From Desulfolutivibrio sulfoxidireducens (GTDB taxonomy: Bacteria > Desulfobacterota > Desulfovibrionia > Desulfovibrionales > Desulfovibrionaceae), in NCBI RefSeq assembly GCF_013376475.1, contig NZ_CP045508.1:2330001-2394000 (forward strand): DNA of 64,000 bases, given 5' to 3'. Position 1 is the stretch's first letter, and every line of letters begins with the position of its first letter. Made by a program: the position numbers and the translations under genes. Below are positions 29,612-37,568 of this stretch, piece after piece. The notes beneath the pieces are model-generated. The model saw only the letters and a list, made by a program, of their open reading frames with translations, did not search any database and was not told the origin of the DNA.

Positions 29612-30238
29612 CTACCGCCCCCGCTCCAGACTCTGCGCGATCTCCGCGGCGAATACGGTCACCAATCGACTCTGGGCCGCCACCAGGGCGGGGTAGTCCG
29701 GGCCGTTCACGGGCTCGCGCAACGCCGTCTGCCGCCACAGGAGCATGCGGCCATCGGCATCGAACACGCCCCATTCGGCCCGAAGCACGGCCTGCTGTCC
29801 CAACTCGCCGTCGAAGCGCCGGACCTGGATGGCCACCTGCCGTTCGGGGTGCATCCCGACGGGCCACGGATGGGAGACAAGCGGCCCGGCCCGGAGCATC
29901 CCGGACAGATTCTCCATGAGGATGCGCTGGAAATTGTCATGCACCGGTTCGATCCATTGGTCGAACTCGGCCAGATGCATGGAGGTGGTTCCGCCCTGGG
30001 TGACGATCTGGGTCCGATCCAGATAGGCCGGCAACTCCACCGGTCCGATTCCCAGGACGGTGCATTCGACGCCGGCCGGACGCGCGACCGCGACGTCCCC
30101 GGGATTTTGCTCGCTCCCGGCGGTCGCGGTCAGGGTATAAAACCGCGCGGGCGCGCTCTTGCCGCAGCCGGCACTGGCCAGGGCCAGACACAACACGCCG
30201 GCGGCCAGTCCGCCAAGGCGTCGCACTCTCGTTTGCAT
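29612..30238 (-). CDS. PqiC-like ABC transport auxiliary lipoprotein
   Basis: 208-residue outer-membrane lipoprotein: signal peptide MQTRVRRLGGLAAGVLCLAL with lipobox ASAGC. The mature part matches the PqiC/ABC_trans_aux family (FYTLTA near the N-terminus, VGPVELPAYLDRTQIV-like segment, FDQWIEPVHDNFQRILMENLS). The family partners with MCE proteins to move lipids between membranes. It starts four bases after the MlaD-like stop, as last gene of the operon mlaE-mlaF-mlaD-pqiC. Confidence 0.88.
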   Translation of the reverse strand: MQTRVRRLGGLAAGVLCLALASAGCGKSAPARFYTLTATAGSEQNPGDVAVARPAGVECTVLGIGPVELPAYLDRTQIVTQGGTTSMHLAEFDQWIEPVHDNFQRILMENLSGMLRAGPLVSHPWPVGMHPERQVAIQVRRFDGELGQQAVLRAEWGVFDADGRMLLWRQTALREPVNGPDYPALVAAQSRLVTVFAAEIAQSLERGR

Positions 30239-30241
30239 GTT

Positions 30242-31249
30242 CTATCTCCTGTTTCCCTTGCCCTGGATAAGCGCCTCGGGATGGCGTTCCAGATAATCGG
30301 CCAGAGCCCGCAACGACCTGGCCGCCGCGGATATCTCCCGAAGCGTGCCTTGCAGGTCGGTCACGGTGGGTGAATCCGAGCGGGTGAGCTTCTGGATGGA
30401 GCCAAGGGCCACCGAGCCCTCCTTGAGGGTGGCGTCGAGGTTGGCCAGGGTCTTCCCGGCGGCCGTGGACAGCCCGGCCGTGCGCGTATCCAGGCCCTTG
30501 GCCAGTTCGGCGTAGCTTTGTATGGCGACCTCCAGATTTGCGGCCAGGGGATCGATTTTTTCCCGAATGTCACGCAAAAGGTCGGTTCCCTCGACCAGGG
30601 TGGTGTCCAGTTTGGCCGGCAGGGCCTGGATCTGCGGGGAATTGATCAGCCTGTCGATACCCTCCACGGCGGTGGTCAGGCGGTCGACCAGGGTTTCCAG
30701 GGGAAGTCTGGTCAGGGTCTGGGTCAATTTCTCGAAGGTCGAGGGCACGGTGGGAATCTCCGGCAGAGGGCTATCGCCCACCAGCCGGGCCTGGGTGTCG
30801 GGCATGATGTCCAAGGCCACGGCCAGTTGTCCGGTGACGAAACTCTGGGTCACGAGCTGGGCGCGAAGTCCCCGATCAATAAGGTTTCCCAAAAACGACT
30901 CCGGAGTCTCCCGTCTGGCCTGGAGCAAGGATTCCTCTTTTTGCGTCTTCCTGTCCACCGTCACCCGGACCTTGCCGCTCTCGATCTCCACCACCACGGG
31001 AATATAGAAATGCAGGCTCTCGGTATTGGCGTCGATGCTGATGTCCGTGACCGTGCCGATGGGTACGCCGCGAAAAAGGACCGGAGCACCCAACTGCAAC
31101 CCGCTTACCGAGTTCTCGAAAAACATGATGAACGCGTATTTCGTGGTGAAAAACATGCCCGAGCCGAAGACGATGACCGCGCCCACGCCAAGGGCCACGG
31201 CCCCCAGGACAAAGGCCCCGATCATGCTTTTTTTCGTTTTCGTGGCCAC
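30242..31249 (-). CDS. MlaD-family MCE-domain protein
   Basis: 335-residue periplasmic, membrane-anchored lipid-transfer protein. One N-terminal transmembrane helix (IGAFVLGAVALGVGAVIVFG), then an MCE domain (~40-120) with the typical VSGLQLGAPVLFRGVPIGTV. A long alpha-helical C-terminal part (~170-335) could form a tube-like coiled coil as in PqiB/LetB relatives, though only one MCE domain is present. It works with the MlaE permease and MlaF ATPase encoded upstream. Confidence 0.9.
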   Translation of the reverse strand: MATKTKKSMIGAFVLGAVALGVGAVIVFGSGMFFTTKYAFIMFFENSVSGLQLGAPVLFRGVPIGTVTDISIDANTESLHFYIPVVVEIESGKVRVTVDRKTQKEESLLQARRETPESFLGNLIDRGLRAQLVTQSFVTGQLAVALDIMPDTQARLVGDSPLPEIPTVPSTFEKLTQTLTRLPLETLVDRLTTAVEGIDRLINSPQIQALPAKLDTTLVEGTDLLRDIREKIDPLAANLEVAIQSYAELAKGLDTRTAGLSTAAGKTLANLDATLKEGSVALGSIQKLTRSDSPTVTDLQGTLREISAAARSLRALADYLERHPEALIQGKGNRR

Positions 31250-31281
31250 GTCAGTGCTCCCCGTTCGTTATGCCGCCCGCC

Positions 31282-32061
31282 CTACTTGGCGCCCCTGGTC
31301 AGGAAATGCCGCAGATTGGCGTCGGTGGTGTTGCGCAAAAGCTCCTTGGGATCCCCCTGCGCGGTCATGGTCCGGGTCTCCACGTCGAGGAACACGGAAT
31401 TGTTGCCGATGGCGAAGATGCTCGGCAACTCGTGGGTGACCATGACCACGGTGGCCCGCAGGCTGTCGCGCAATTCAAGGATCAACTCGTCGAGCAGATG
31501 CGCGCTGACCGGATCGAGTCCGGCCGAGGGCTCGTCGAAAAATAGGATATCCGGGTCCAGGGCCATGGCCCGGGCCAGTCCGGCCCGCTTGATCATGCCG
31601 CCGCTGATCTCCGAGGGATAGAAGTCCTCGAAGCCGGCAAGCCCCACCAGGGCCAGCTTCAGCGACGCCAACTCCCGAATCTCCCTTTCCGGCAGACTGG
31701 TATACTGCTGCAGGGGCAGGGAGATGTTCTCGGCCAGGGTCATGGAGCTGAAAAGCGCCCCGCGCTGGTAGAGGATGCCGGTCTTGCGCAGGATGGCGTC
31801 ACGCTTGGCCTCGTCGGACTCCCACAGGCTTCCCTCCCGGTAGAACACCTGCCCCCGGGCAGGCTCCTTCAGCCCCACCAGGACCCGCAACAGCGTGCTT
31901 TTGCCGCATCCGCTGCCACCCATGACGATGAAGATGTCGCCCTTGTTGATGGTGAAATTGAGGTTCCGCATGATGACGAAATCGCCATAGGCCATATCCA
32001 GGTCTTTTACGGTGATACGCGGGGCGGCGGTGTCCATGATGGTCGATCCGGTCTCCGGCAT
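31282..32061 (-). CDS. MlaF-like lipid transport ABC ATPase
   Basis: 259-residue ATPase. Walker A GGSGCGKST at 48-56, signature in the Mla-specific form ISGGMIKRAGLARA, Walker B DILFFDEPSAGLDP, H-loop VTHE. The GGM variant in place of GGQ is characteristic of MlaF/Mkl-type importers or lipid transporters. Start at 32061 follows GAGGCG and lies 10 bases after the permease stop codon. Confidence 0.93.
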   Translation of the reverse strand: MPETGSTIMDTAAPRITVKDLDMAYGDFVIMRNLNFTINKGDIFIVMGGSGCGKSTLLRVLVGLKEPARGQVFYREGSLWESDEAKRDAILRKTGILYQRGALFSSMTLAENISLPLQQYTSLPEREIRELASLKLALVGLAGFEDFYPSEISGGMIKRAGLARAMALDPDILFFDEPSAGLDPVSAHLLDELILELRDSLRATVVMVTHELPSIFAIGNNSVFLDVETRTMTAQGDPKELLRNTTDANLRHFLTRGAK

Positions 32062-32071
32062 GGGTGGCGCC

Positions 32072-33226
32072 TCAGATGCCCAGGATGTTGCAGACCACGG
32101 TGATCAGGGCCGTGGCGATGATGATGGCCAGGATGCTGGTGACCACCGCCGAGGTGGCGGCCTGGCCCACGGCCAGGGCGCTCCGGCCGCAGCGCATGCC
32201 CCGGTAGCACCCGGCCAGGGCCACCAGGACCCCGAAAACCGTGCTGTGCACCAGCCCGATCCAGAAATTGGCCAGGGGGACGGATTGCCACGTATTGGTG
32301 AAATACTGGATCGGGTTTATGCCCAGCATGAACGAGCCGACGATGAACCCGCCGAGGATGCCCATCAGGTCGGCATAGATGCACAACAGGGGCATCATGA
32401 GCGTCAGGGCGATCAGTCGCGGCAAAACCAGGAATTCGGAGGGCGAAAACCCGAAGGTGCGCAGGGCGTCGATCTCCTCGTTGACCTGCATGGTGCCGAG
32501 CTCGGCGGCATAGGCCGCGCCGGTACGCCCGGCCATGATGATGCCGGTCATGATCGCGCCCATGACCCGGACCATGGCGATACCCACGATGGTGGAGACG
32601 TAGATCTGGGCTCCGAACTGCTGCAACTGGATGGCCCCCACGAAGGCCAGGATGAGCCCGACCAGCAGGCTTATAAGCGATACGATGGGCAGGGCGTCCA
32701 TTCCGGCCTGCTTGATCAGCGCGACCAACTGGGATCTCTGGAACACGGCCCGCCCCCGGAAAAGGCTGGCGCAGGCCAGGGCCACGTCTCCCAAAAATTC
32801 CAGCAGGTTGGATACCGCCTGCCCGGTTCCCAGGACCATCCCCCCCACCCACTCCAAAAAGGATTCGGACGACTCCTTTTTGGCCGCGCCCTTGCGCTCC
32901 GGAACCTTGACCGCCAGATCGAGCAGGTCCCCCGCCCCCTCGGGCAGCCCCGAGGTGTCGGCCGCGACCCCGGCGGTCCCGGCCAGCCGCACCACCCCCA
33001 GGCAGAAGGCCAGAAGCCGGCTGTCCCAGGCCGTCACCCCCGAGGACTCGAAAACCAGCCGGGCCGGTTTTGGCCCCTTTCCCAAGGCGCCGCGCACCAC
33101 ATCCGCATCCGGAAGCATCGTGCCCATACGCCACGCCCCTGACAGGACCACGCGCAAAACGCCACCATCGAGGGACACCTCGCAGGCGGCAACGGCGCTG
33201 GAAAAGGCGGGGGAATTTTTCGTCAT
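32072..33226 (-). CDS. MlaE-family permease with N-terminal STAS domain
   Basis: 384-residue inner-membrane subunit. Residues ~10-110 form a STAS-like domain (LRVVLSGAWRMGT, VTAWDSRLLAF); in E. coli the STAS protein MlaB is separate, here it is fused to the permease as in many deltaproteobacteria. The MlaE part has about five membrane segments with the conserved GRTGAAYAAELGTMQVNEEIDALRT block split across a loop, and DLMGILGG. Start at 33226 (MTKNSPAF) is a choice; the frame is open to a GTG at 33298. First gene of the operon. Confidence 0.88.
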   Translation of the reverse strand: MTKNSPAFSSAVAACEVSLDGGVLRVVLSGAWRMGTMLPDADVVRGALGKGPKPARLVFESSGVTAWDSRLLAFCLGVVRLAGTAGVAADTSGLPEGAGDLLDLAVKVPERKGAAKKESSESFLEWVGGMVLGTGQAVSNLLEFLGDVALACASLFRGRAVFQRSQLVALIKQAGMDALPIVSLISLLVGLILAFVGAIQLQQFGAQIYVSTIVGIAMVRVMGAIMTGIIMAGRTGAAYAAELGTMQVNEEIDALRTFGFSPSEFLVLPRLIALTLMMPLLCIYADLMGILGGFIVGSFMLGINPIQYFTNTWQSVPLANFWIGLVHSTVFGVLVALAGCYRGMRCGRSALAVGQAATSAVVTSILAIIIATALITVVCNILGI

Positions 33227-33679
33227 GGTCCGTATGCGTTTGAAGGACAAGGGGCAACACCTCACAACCTTCAATGGGATATGTTTTTTGTCAAGCACAA
33301 CCGGAGAGGCAAAACGCGACTGAAGACCGCGATCCGTTCAATCCCCCCGCTTCCAACCCGAATCTCCCCCTTCGTATGACATTTTCGTCCCGCCCGCATC
33401 ATCAAATCGTCATCGCTGTCGGGCATAACGCAATCGGACACGATCCGACGGGCCATCCACGCAACGGCCGGGACGCCCGCGAGGACGTGTGACGGGAGGC
33501 GTATTCCGGGACGAACGGGCCGGAATCCCGACGACGCGACAAAACGGGTTCGCATCGTGCGCCTCGACGCCATGCGAAAAATGCGTCACCTTTCCGACAG
33601 CCCGAAAAATGGCAGACCGTACCGGCCCATCTCGCAACCCAACGCGTGAAGATGCACGCCAACAGGATTCGGAGCGATC
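33227..33679. other. Divergent spacer mlaE / Nif11-like gene
   Basis: About 450 bases. On the minus strand TTGACA occurs at 33294-33289 but without a good -10, so the mlaE promoter is unclear. I see no coding region with convincing character and no RNA gene. Confidence 0.35.
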
Positions 33680-33862
33680 ATGAGTCAGGAGCACATCGAT
33701 CAACTCATGGAGTATCTCAAGGAGCATCCAGAGGAAATGGAGGCGGTCCACTCCATGCTCTTGCACGAAATCGTGGATTTCGCGTCTAAAAAGGGCTTCG
33801 AAATTTCCTCCGAGGAGTTGCAGGCCAGACAGGCCCTCATCCATCTCATCAATGGAACGTGA
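33680..33862 (+). CDS. Nif11-like small protein
   Basis: 60-residue cytosolic protein, acidic N-terminus MSQEHIDQLMEYLKEHPEE, followed by HEIVDFASKKGFEISSEEL. This is the pattern of the Nif11 domain (helix, then A-x-x-x-G-[FY]-x-[FIL]-[ST]-x-E-E-L). Nif11-like leaders occur on natural-product precursor peptides, but here the protein ends soon after (QALIHLINGT) with no double-Gly core peptide, and no modifying enzyme is nearby. GGAG precedes ATG 33680. Function unknown. Confidence 0.7.
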   Translation: MSQEHIDQLMEYLKEHPEEMEAVHSMLLHEIVDFASKKGFEISSEELQARQALIHLINGT

Positions 33863-33997
33863 TCCGGGACGACGGAAAAAATTCACCGCGAGAATTCGGA
33901 ATGCACCGTTGTCGCGGAACGTTTGCGCCCCGTATAACAACGGAGTGACGCGGGCTCTTCGGATTTGTCCCGGAACCGCGTCCGACAAGGAAGCACC

Positions 33998-35458
33998 ATG
34001 TCCATTTTCTCCATGACCGGCCTGGACGGATACACCCTGTTCCTGCTTTTGGCCTCGCTGGGCATCGCCTTGTCGTTCGAATTCGTCAACGGCTTCCACG
34101 ACACGGCCAACGCGGTGGCCACGGTCATCTACACCAAATCCCTGCGCGCCCGCACGGCCGTGGTCCTCTCCGGCATCTGTAACTTCGTGGGCGTGCATGT
34201 CGGCGGCATCGCCGTGGCCTATTCCATCGTGCACCTTCTGCCCGTGGACCTTCTGGTTTCGGTGAACACCGACCTTGGCCTGTCCATGGTCTTCGCCCTC
34301 CTGGTCTCGGCCATCCTGTGGAACTTCGGCACCTGGTACCTGGGCCTTCCGGCCTCGAGCTCGCACACCCTGATCGGCTCCATCCTGGGCGTGGGCCTGG
34401 CCAACGCCTGGCGCGAGGGGCTGCCGCTGGCGTCGGGCATCAACTGGCACAAGGCGGCCGAGGTGGGGCTGTCGCTTCTTTTGTCTCCCATTTTGGGTTT
34501 TGTCTGCGCCGGGGCCCTGCTCATCATCCTGACCAGGGTCTTGCACGCCAAAATCTTAAGCGAGGTGCCCAAGGGCGATAGTCCGCCACCCTTCGGACTG
34601 CGTCTGGCCCTGATCGTCTCCGGCCTCGGGGTGAGCGTGGCCCATGGCTCCAACGACGGACAAAAAGGCGTCGGCCTGATCATGCTCATCCTCATCGGCA
34701 TCCTGCCCGGGGCCTATGCCCTGAACCTCGATTCCGAGAAGGGCGTCGTGGAAGACGTGAAATACGCCGCCGGCCAGCTCACGGACTACTTCAACGCCCA
34801 TAGGCGGGAGATCGAAAAAGGGCTGGCCGACGGCGACCTGTACGTCACCCAAAAAAAGCCCGCGACGGCCGTCACCTGCGAGATCACCGAGGCCGTGGAC
34901 GCGGCCCAGGCCCTGCAACTGCGCCTGGCCGGGATCGACTCCCTGGCGCAATTGCCCGAGGAGGCCCGCTTTGAAACGCGCACCAACATCCTGTGCCTGG
35001 ACGACGCCGCGGCGGACATGGAACTTCTGCCGGGCACGACCCTCAAAGACGTCGAGCGACTCGAGTCCCTGCGGCACACCCTGCGCAAGCCCACGGAATA
35101 CGCCCCGGACTGGGTCATCCTGGCCGTCTCCCTGGCCCTTGGCATCGGCACCATGGTCGGTTGGAAGCGCATCGTGGTGACCATCGGCGAACGCATCGGC
35201 AAGACGCGCCTGTCCTACGGCCAGGGATGCGCGGCCCAGGTGGTGGCCATGAGCACCATCGGCCTGGCCGACGTGGCCGGACTGCCCGTATCCACGACCC
35301 ACGTCTTGTCCTCGGGCGTGGCCGGGACCATGGCCGCCGGCAAGTCCGGGCTCCAGATGAAAACCCTGCGGTCCATCGCCATGGCCTGGGTGCTGACGCT
35401 TCCGGCGGCCATGCTCCTCGGCGCGGGACTTTTTTTCCTTTTTGCGGCCATGGGTTGA
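33998..35458 (+). CDS. Inorganic phosphate transporter, PiT family
   Basis: 486-residue inner-membrane low-affinity phosphate (metal-phosphate) carrier. The duplicated PHO-4 signatures are clear: FEFVNGFHDTANAVATVI at ~30 and GLADVAGLPVSTTHVLSS at ~425, plus LPASSSHTLIGSILG and VAHGSNDGQKGVGLI. A hydrophilic loop of about 130 residues (~250-375) separates the halves. Start at 33998 (MSIFSMTGLDG) follows AAGGA. No PhoU-like partner gene is adjacent. Confidence 0.93.
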   Translation: MSIFSMTGLDGYTLFLLLASLGIALSFEFVNGFHDTANAVATVIYTKSLRARTAVVLSGICNFVGVHVGGIAVAYSIVHLLPVDLLVSVNTDLGLSMVFALLVSAILWNFGTWYLGLPASSSHTLIGSILGVGLANAWREGLPLASGINWHKAAEVGLSLLLSPILGFVCAGALLIILTRVLHAKILSEVPKGDSPPPFGLRLALIVSGLGVSVAHGSNDGQKGVGLIMLILIGILPGAYALNLDSEKGVVEDVKYAAGQLTDYFNAHRREIEKGLADGDLYVTQKKPATAVTCEITEAVDAAQALQLRLAGIDSLAQLPEEARFETRTNILCLDDAAADMELLPGTTLKDVERLESLRHTLRKPTEYAPDWVILAVSLALGIGTMVGWKRIVVTIGERIGKTRLSYGQGCAAQVVAMSTIGLADVAGLPVSTTHVLSSGVAGTMAAGKSGLQMKTLRSIAMAWVLTLPAAMLLGAGLFFLFAAMG

Positions 35459-35587
35459 ACCGCGTCCGGTGAAGGCCGGGTTCGCCCGCCCGCCGCGTTT
35501 TCCCTTTTTGCCCCTTTGCGCCCGCCCCATTGTGGGGTACACGCCCTGGTGCCGTCCCATACGCCCCCAGCCCCAGGATGCCCGCGA

Positions 35588-36232
35588 ATGCGAACCGCCC
35601 GACATCTCCTGACCCGTCGATATGCGCAACCCGTCGTCACCCTGATGCTCGTCGGACTTCTTTTGGCCCATCCCTTCATTTCGGCGCGCCAGGGACTTCT
35701 GCTCTTCGTACTGGCGGCCTTGTTGGCGCTTTTTATCTCCATACGCCGAAGCGACCTCAAGTTGCGCATCTATCTCGGCATCTCCAGCTTCGTCCTTGTG
35801 TGGTCCATTTTTTGGGACCTGCATCCAGGATTGGAGAAACTTTTTCTCTATAGCTCATGCATATCGACCTACTTCATTTTCATTTTTTTCATCATCCATG
35901 ACCTGCTGAAAACGACCGAGATCACCAAGAATGAAATTTTTTCCCTTATAAATTGCTACCTTATCGTCGGGACTGTTTTTTCGTTCGTCTATGAGATCAT
36001 ATTCTACTCCACACCGGAATCATTCTCATTCGGTCCGCACAACATCTACGATCACTCCATATTTCTGTATTACAGCTTCATTACCATAACGACGCTCGGT
36101 TACGGCGACGTGGTGCCGATTTCCCCCTTTGCCCGGCACATCGCCATCATCGAGGCCATTTTCGGGCAATTCTACATCGCCATCGTGGTATCCTACATCC
36201 TGGGCAAATACATCCAACGCAAACTGGCCTGA
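35588..36232 (+). CDS. Potassium channel-like protein (Ion_trans_2)
   Basis: 214-residue membrane protein with about four N-terminal hydrophobic segments, then a pore: SIFLYYSFITITTLGYGDVVP carries the TLGYGD selectivity filter, followed by the last helix FGQFYIAIVVSYILGKYI. There is no cytoplasmic RCK domain. The region 35830-36060 is more AT-rich than its neighbours. Start at ATG 35588 follows AGGATG. A voltage- or ligand-independent two-TM-type pore with extra helices is the likely topology; ion specificity is from the filter. Confidence 0.85.
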   Translation: MRTARHLLTRRYAQPVVTLMLVGLLLAHPFISARQGLLLFVLAALLALFISIRRSDLKLRIYLGISSFVLVWSIFWDLHPGLEKLFLYSSCISTYFIFIFFIIHDLLKTTEITKNEIFSLINCYLIVGTVFSFVYEIIFYSTPESFSFGPHNIYDHSIFLYYSFITITTLGYGDVVPISPFARHIAIIEAIFGQFYIAIVVSYILGKYIQRKLA

Positions 36233-36493
36233 GTCTTTTCTTTTTCCCGCTTCCGGCGCCGCCGCTTCCGCCACGAATCAGGGCCGTGTCCGCGTTCGTG
36301 CGACGTCATCGACGGTGGCGAACGCACTCCATATTGCCCACACGCTGACGCGGAGTGTTTTTCAAGGCGCGTTTGCCTCTTTCCTCATGCGCGCGGCACT
36401 GACCGCTGGAAAACGCGGGCTGGCGCATCCCGGCCGCCGTTTGCCGCCTCACGGCTCGGCGCCAGGGTGCGCGCCTCGCGGGAATTATGCCAA

Positions 36494-36610
36494 ATGCCCA
36501 GGGAAAAACGCATCGGTTACGTGGTGGAACTGAAGAAAATATCCGGCAAGGCGTCCCTGGCCGAGAAGATCACGGCCAACGACCCCTATGCGGCGATCTG
36601 GGGAAACTAA
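36494..36610 (+). CDS. Possible small protein (38 aa)
   Basis: Short frame MPREKRIGYVVELKKISGKA continuing to NDPYAAIWGN, with GC-rich third positions like real genes here and a stem-loop directly after its stop. No good ribosome binding site is visible (GGGAAT 10-12 bases before). I do not recognise the sequence. Could be a genuine small gene or the tail of a decayed one; moderate to low confidence. Confidence 0.4.
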   Translation: MPREKRIGYVVELKKISGKASLAEKITANDPYAAIWGN

Positions 36611-36617
36611 CGAACAA

Positions 36618-36645
36618 CGCGGGCCGGATCGCCATCCGGCCCGCG
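36618..36645. terminator. Stem-loop between convergent genes
   Basis: Perfect 12-bp stem CGCGGGCCGGAT / ATCCGGCCCGCG with CGCC loop, lying between the 38-codon frame and the minus-strand SH3b gene. The plus strand continues with A7 rather than T, so this is not a classic terminator for the plus strand. Confidence 0.5.
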
Positions 36646-36687
36646 AAAAAAACAGGGAGGCTGTCTTTACGGTATGTGCTTACCGCA

Positions 36688-36981
36688 TTAATATAGCATT
36701 CTGGAATTCATCCAGCCGCGAACGCCGGAGTTGACCACGACCACCTCGGCGTAATCGCCCCGGTAGCTTAAGATGCGCACGTTCCAGCCGCGATAGACCG
36801 TGCCCACGATGTCGCATTTCACGCTCGGGCAGGTGCGCACCTCGGCCGTGCCCCGCACCGTGCGCGCCTCCTCCACCACCACCACGGTCCGCGGCGGGGC
36901 GTCCACGCTCACCTGGCACCCCAGGGTAAAAAGGGCCACGACGGCCAGACACGACAAAACAAGTATTTTTCGATAGTTCAT
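36688..36981 (-). CDS. SH3b-domain lipoprotein
   Basis: 97-residue exported lipoprotein: signal peptide MNYRKILVLSCLAVVALFTL with lipobox LGC. Mature part is a single bacterial SH3 domain (AEVRTCPSVKCDIVGTVYRGWNVRIL, ending VRGWMNSRMLY). A Cys pair RTCPSVKC could form a disulfide in the periplasm. GAGGAG precedes ATG 36981. Paralogue of the next gene at 37052; together they form a tandem pair. SH3b domains often bind peptidoglycan; role here unknown. Confidence 0.8.
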   Translation of the reverse strand: MNYRKILVLSCLAVVALFTLGCQVSVDAPPRTVVVVEEARTVRGTAEVRTCPSVKCDIVGTVYRGWNVRILSYRGDYAEVVVVNSGVRGWMNSRMLY

Positions 36982-37051
36982 CAGGACGTCTCCTCGTGGG
37001 GTGCGCCCGGACGACCCGCGCCATGCCGGGCCGCCATGGGCCGCCACATCG

Positions 37052-37357
37052 TCAATACAGATAGTTTCCCGACATCCAGCCCTCGACCTCGGGACCGATG
37101 ACCACCACGTTGGCCCAACTGCCGTCATAGCCGAGCACCCGGACGTTGTCCCCGGGCCGCAGGGTCATGATCACGCCGCACCGCGTGGTTGGGCAGGTAC
37201 GCAGGTTCACGCTGGAACGCACCGAGCGCACCGGGGCATAGGGATCACGGACCACCACCACCTCCCGCGACGGCGGTGGATCGACCCGCACCGAACATCC
37301 GGTCATTCCCGCGCACATCGTGGCCACCATCAGCAAGACCAAGCATCCGGTCTTCAT
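37052..37357 (-). CDS. SH3b-domain lipoprotein (paralogue)
   Basis: 101 aa: signal peptide MKTGCLVLLMVATMCAGM, lipobox TGC, then SH3b domain NLRTCPTTRCGVIMTLRPGD ... VEGWMSGNYLY. It shares with the downstream gene the RTCP-x-x-[KR]C pair, the V-R-[IV]-L-x-Y block and the GWM-(N/S)-x-x-LY end. AGGAGG before ATG 37357. Probably transcribed from the promoter at 37452-37479 together with the gene at 36688. Confidence 0.8.
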   Translation of the reverse strand: MKTGCLVLLMVATMCAGMTGCSVRVDPPPSREVVVVRDPYAPVRSVRSSVNLRTCPTTRCGVIMTLRPGDNVRVLGYDGSWANVVVIGPEVEGWMSGNYLY

Positions 37358-37451
37358 CCCCGGTCCTCCTTGCGATTGATCGCTGTGTCCTTGGCATGCG
37401 CCCCTCGGGGCGAGCCACAGCCAAAAAATTCGGCGCTTGATAGAATTGTCG

Positions 37452-37479
37452 TATATAAAGAGTCCGTCATTTTGTCCAA
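37452..37479 (-). promoter_or_regulatory. Predicted promoter of the SH3b lipoprotein pair
   Basis: Minus strand TTGGAC (37479-37474), 16-nt spacer, TATATA (37457-37452), about 95 bases before the start codon at 37357. It lies in a short AT-rich stretch. Confidence 0.5.
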
Positions 37480-37568
37480 TAAAAATGCGCCGTACGCCCG
37501 GCATGGGATTGACGGATGCGCCCTGGATACCTAACTCCTGACCTGAAACATCTCTTTTGGAGCGGATC

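Noticed and set aside
33680-33862. RiPP precursor peptide
   Set aside because: No core peptide after the Nif11-like region and no modification or export genes next to it.
36129-36533. Open frame of 134 codons overlapping the end of the K+ channel gene
   Set aside because: It is out of frame with the channel, low-complexity and without a ribosome binding site.
36618-36645. Classical rho-independent terminator
   Set aside because: The stem is followed by A7, not T, on the plus strand and by TTGTTCG on the minus strand.
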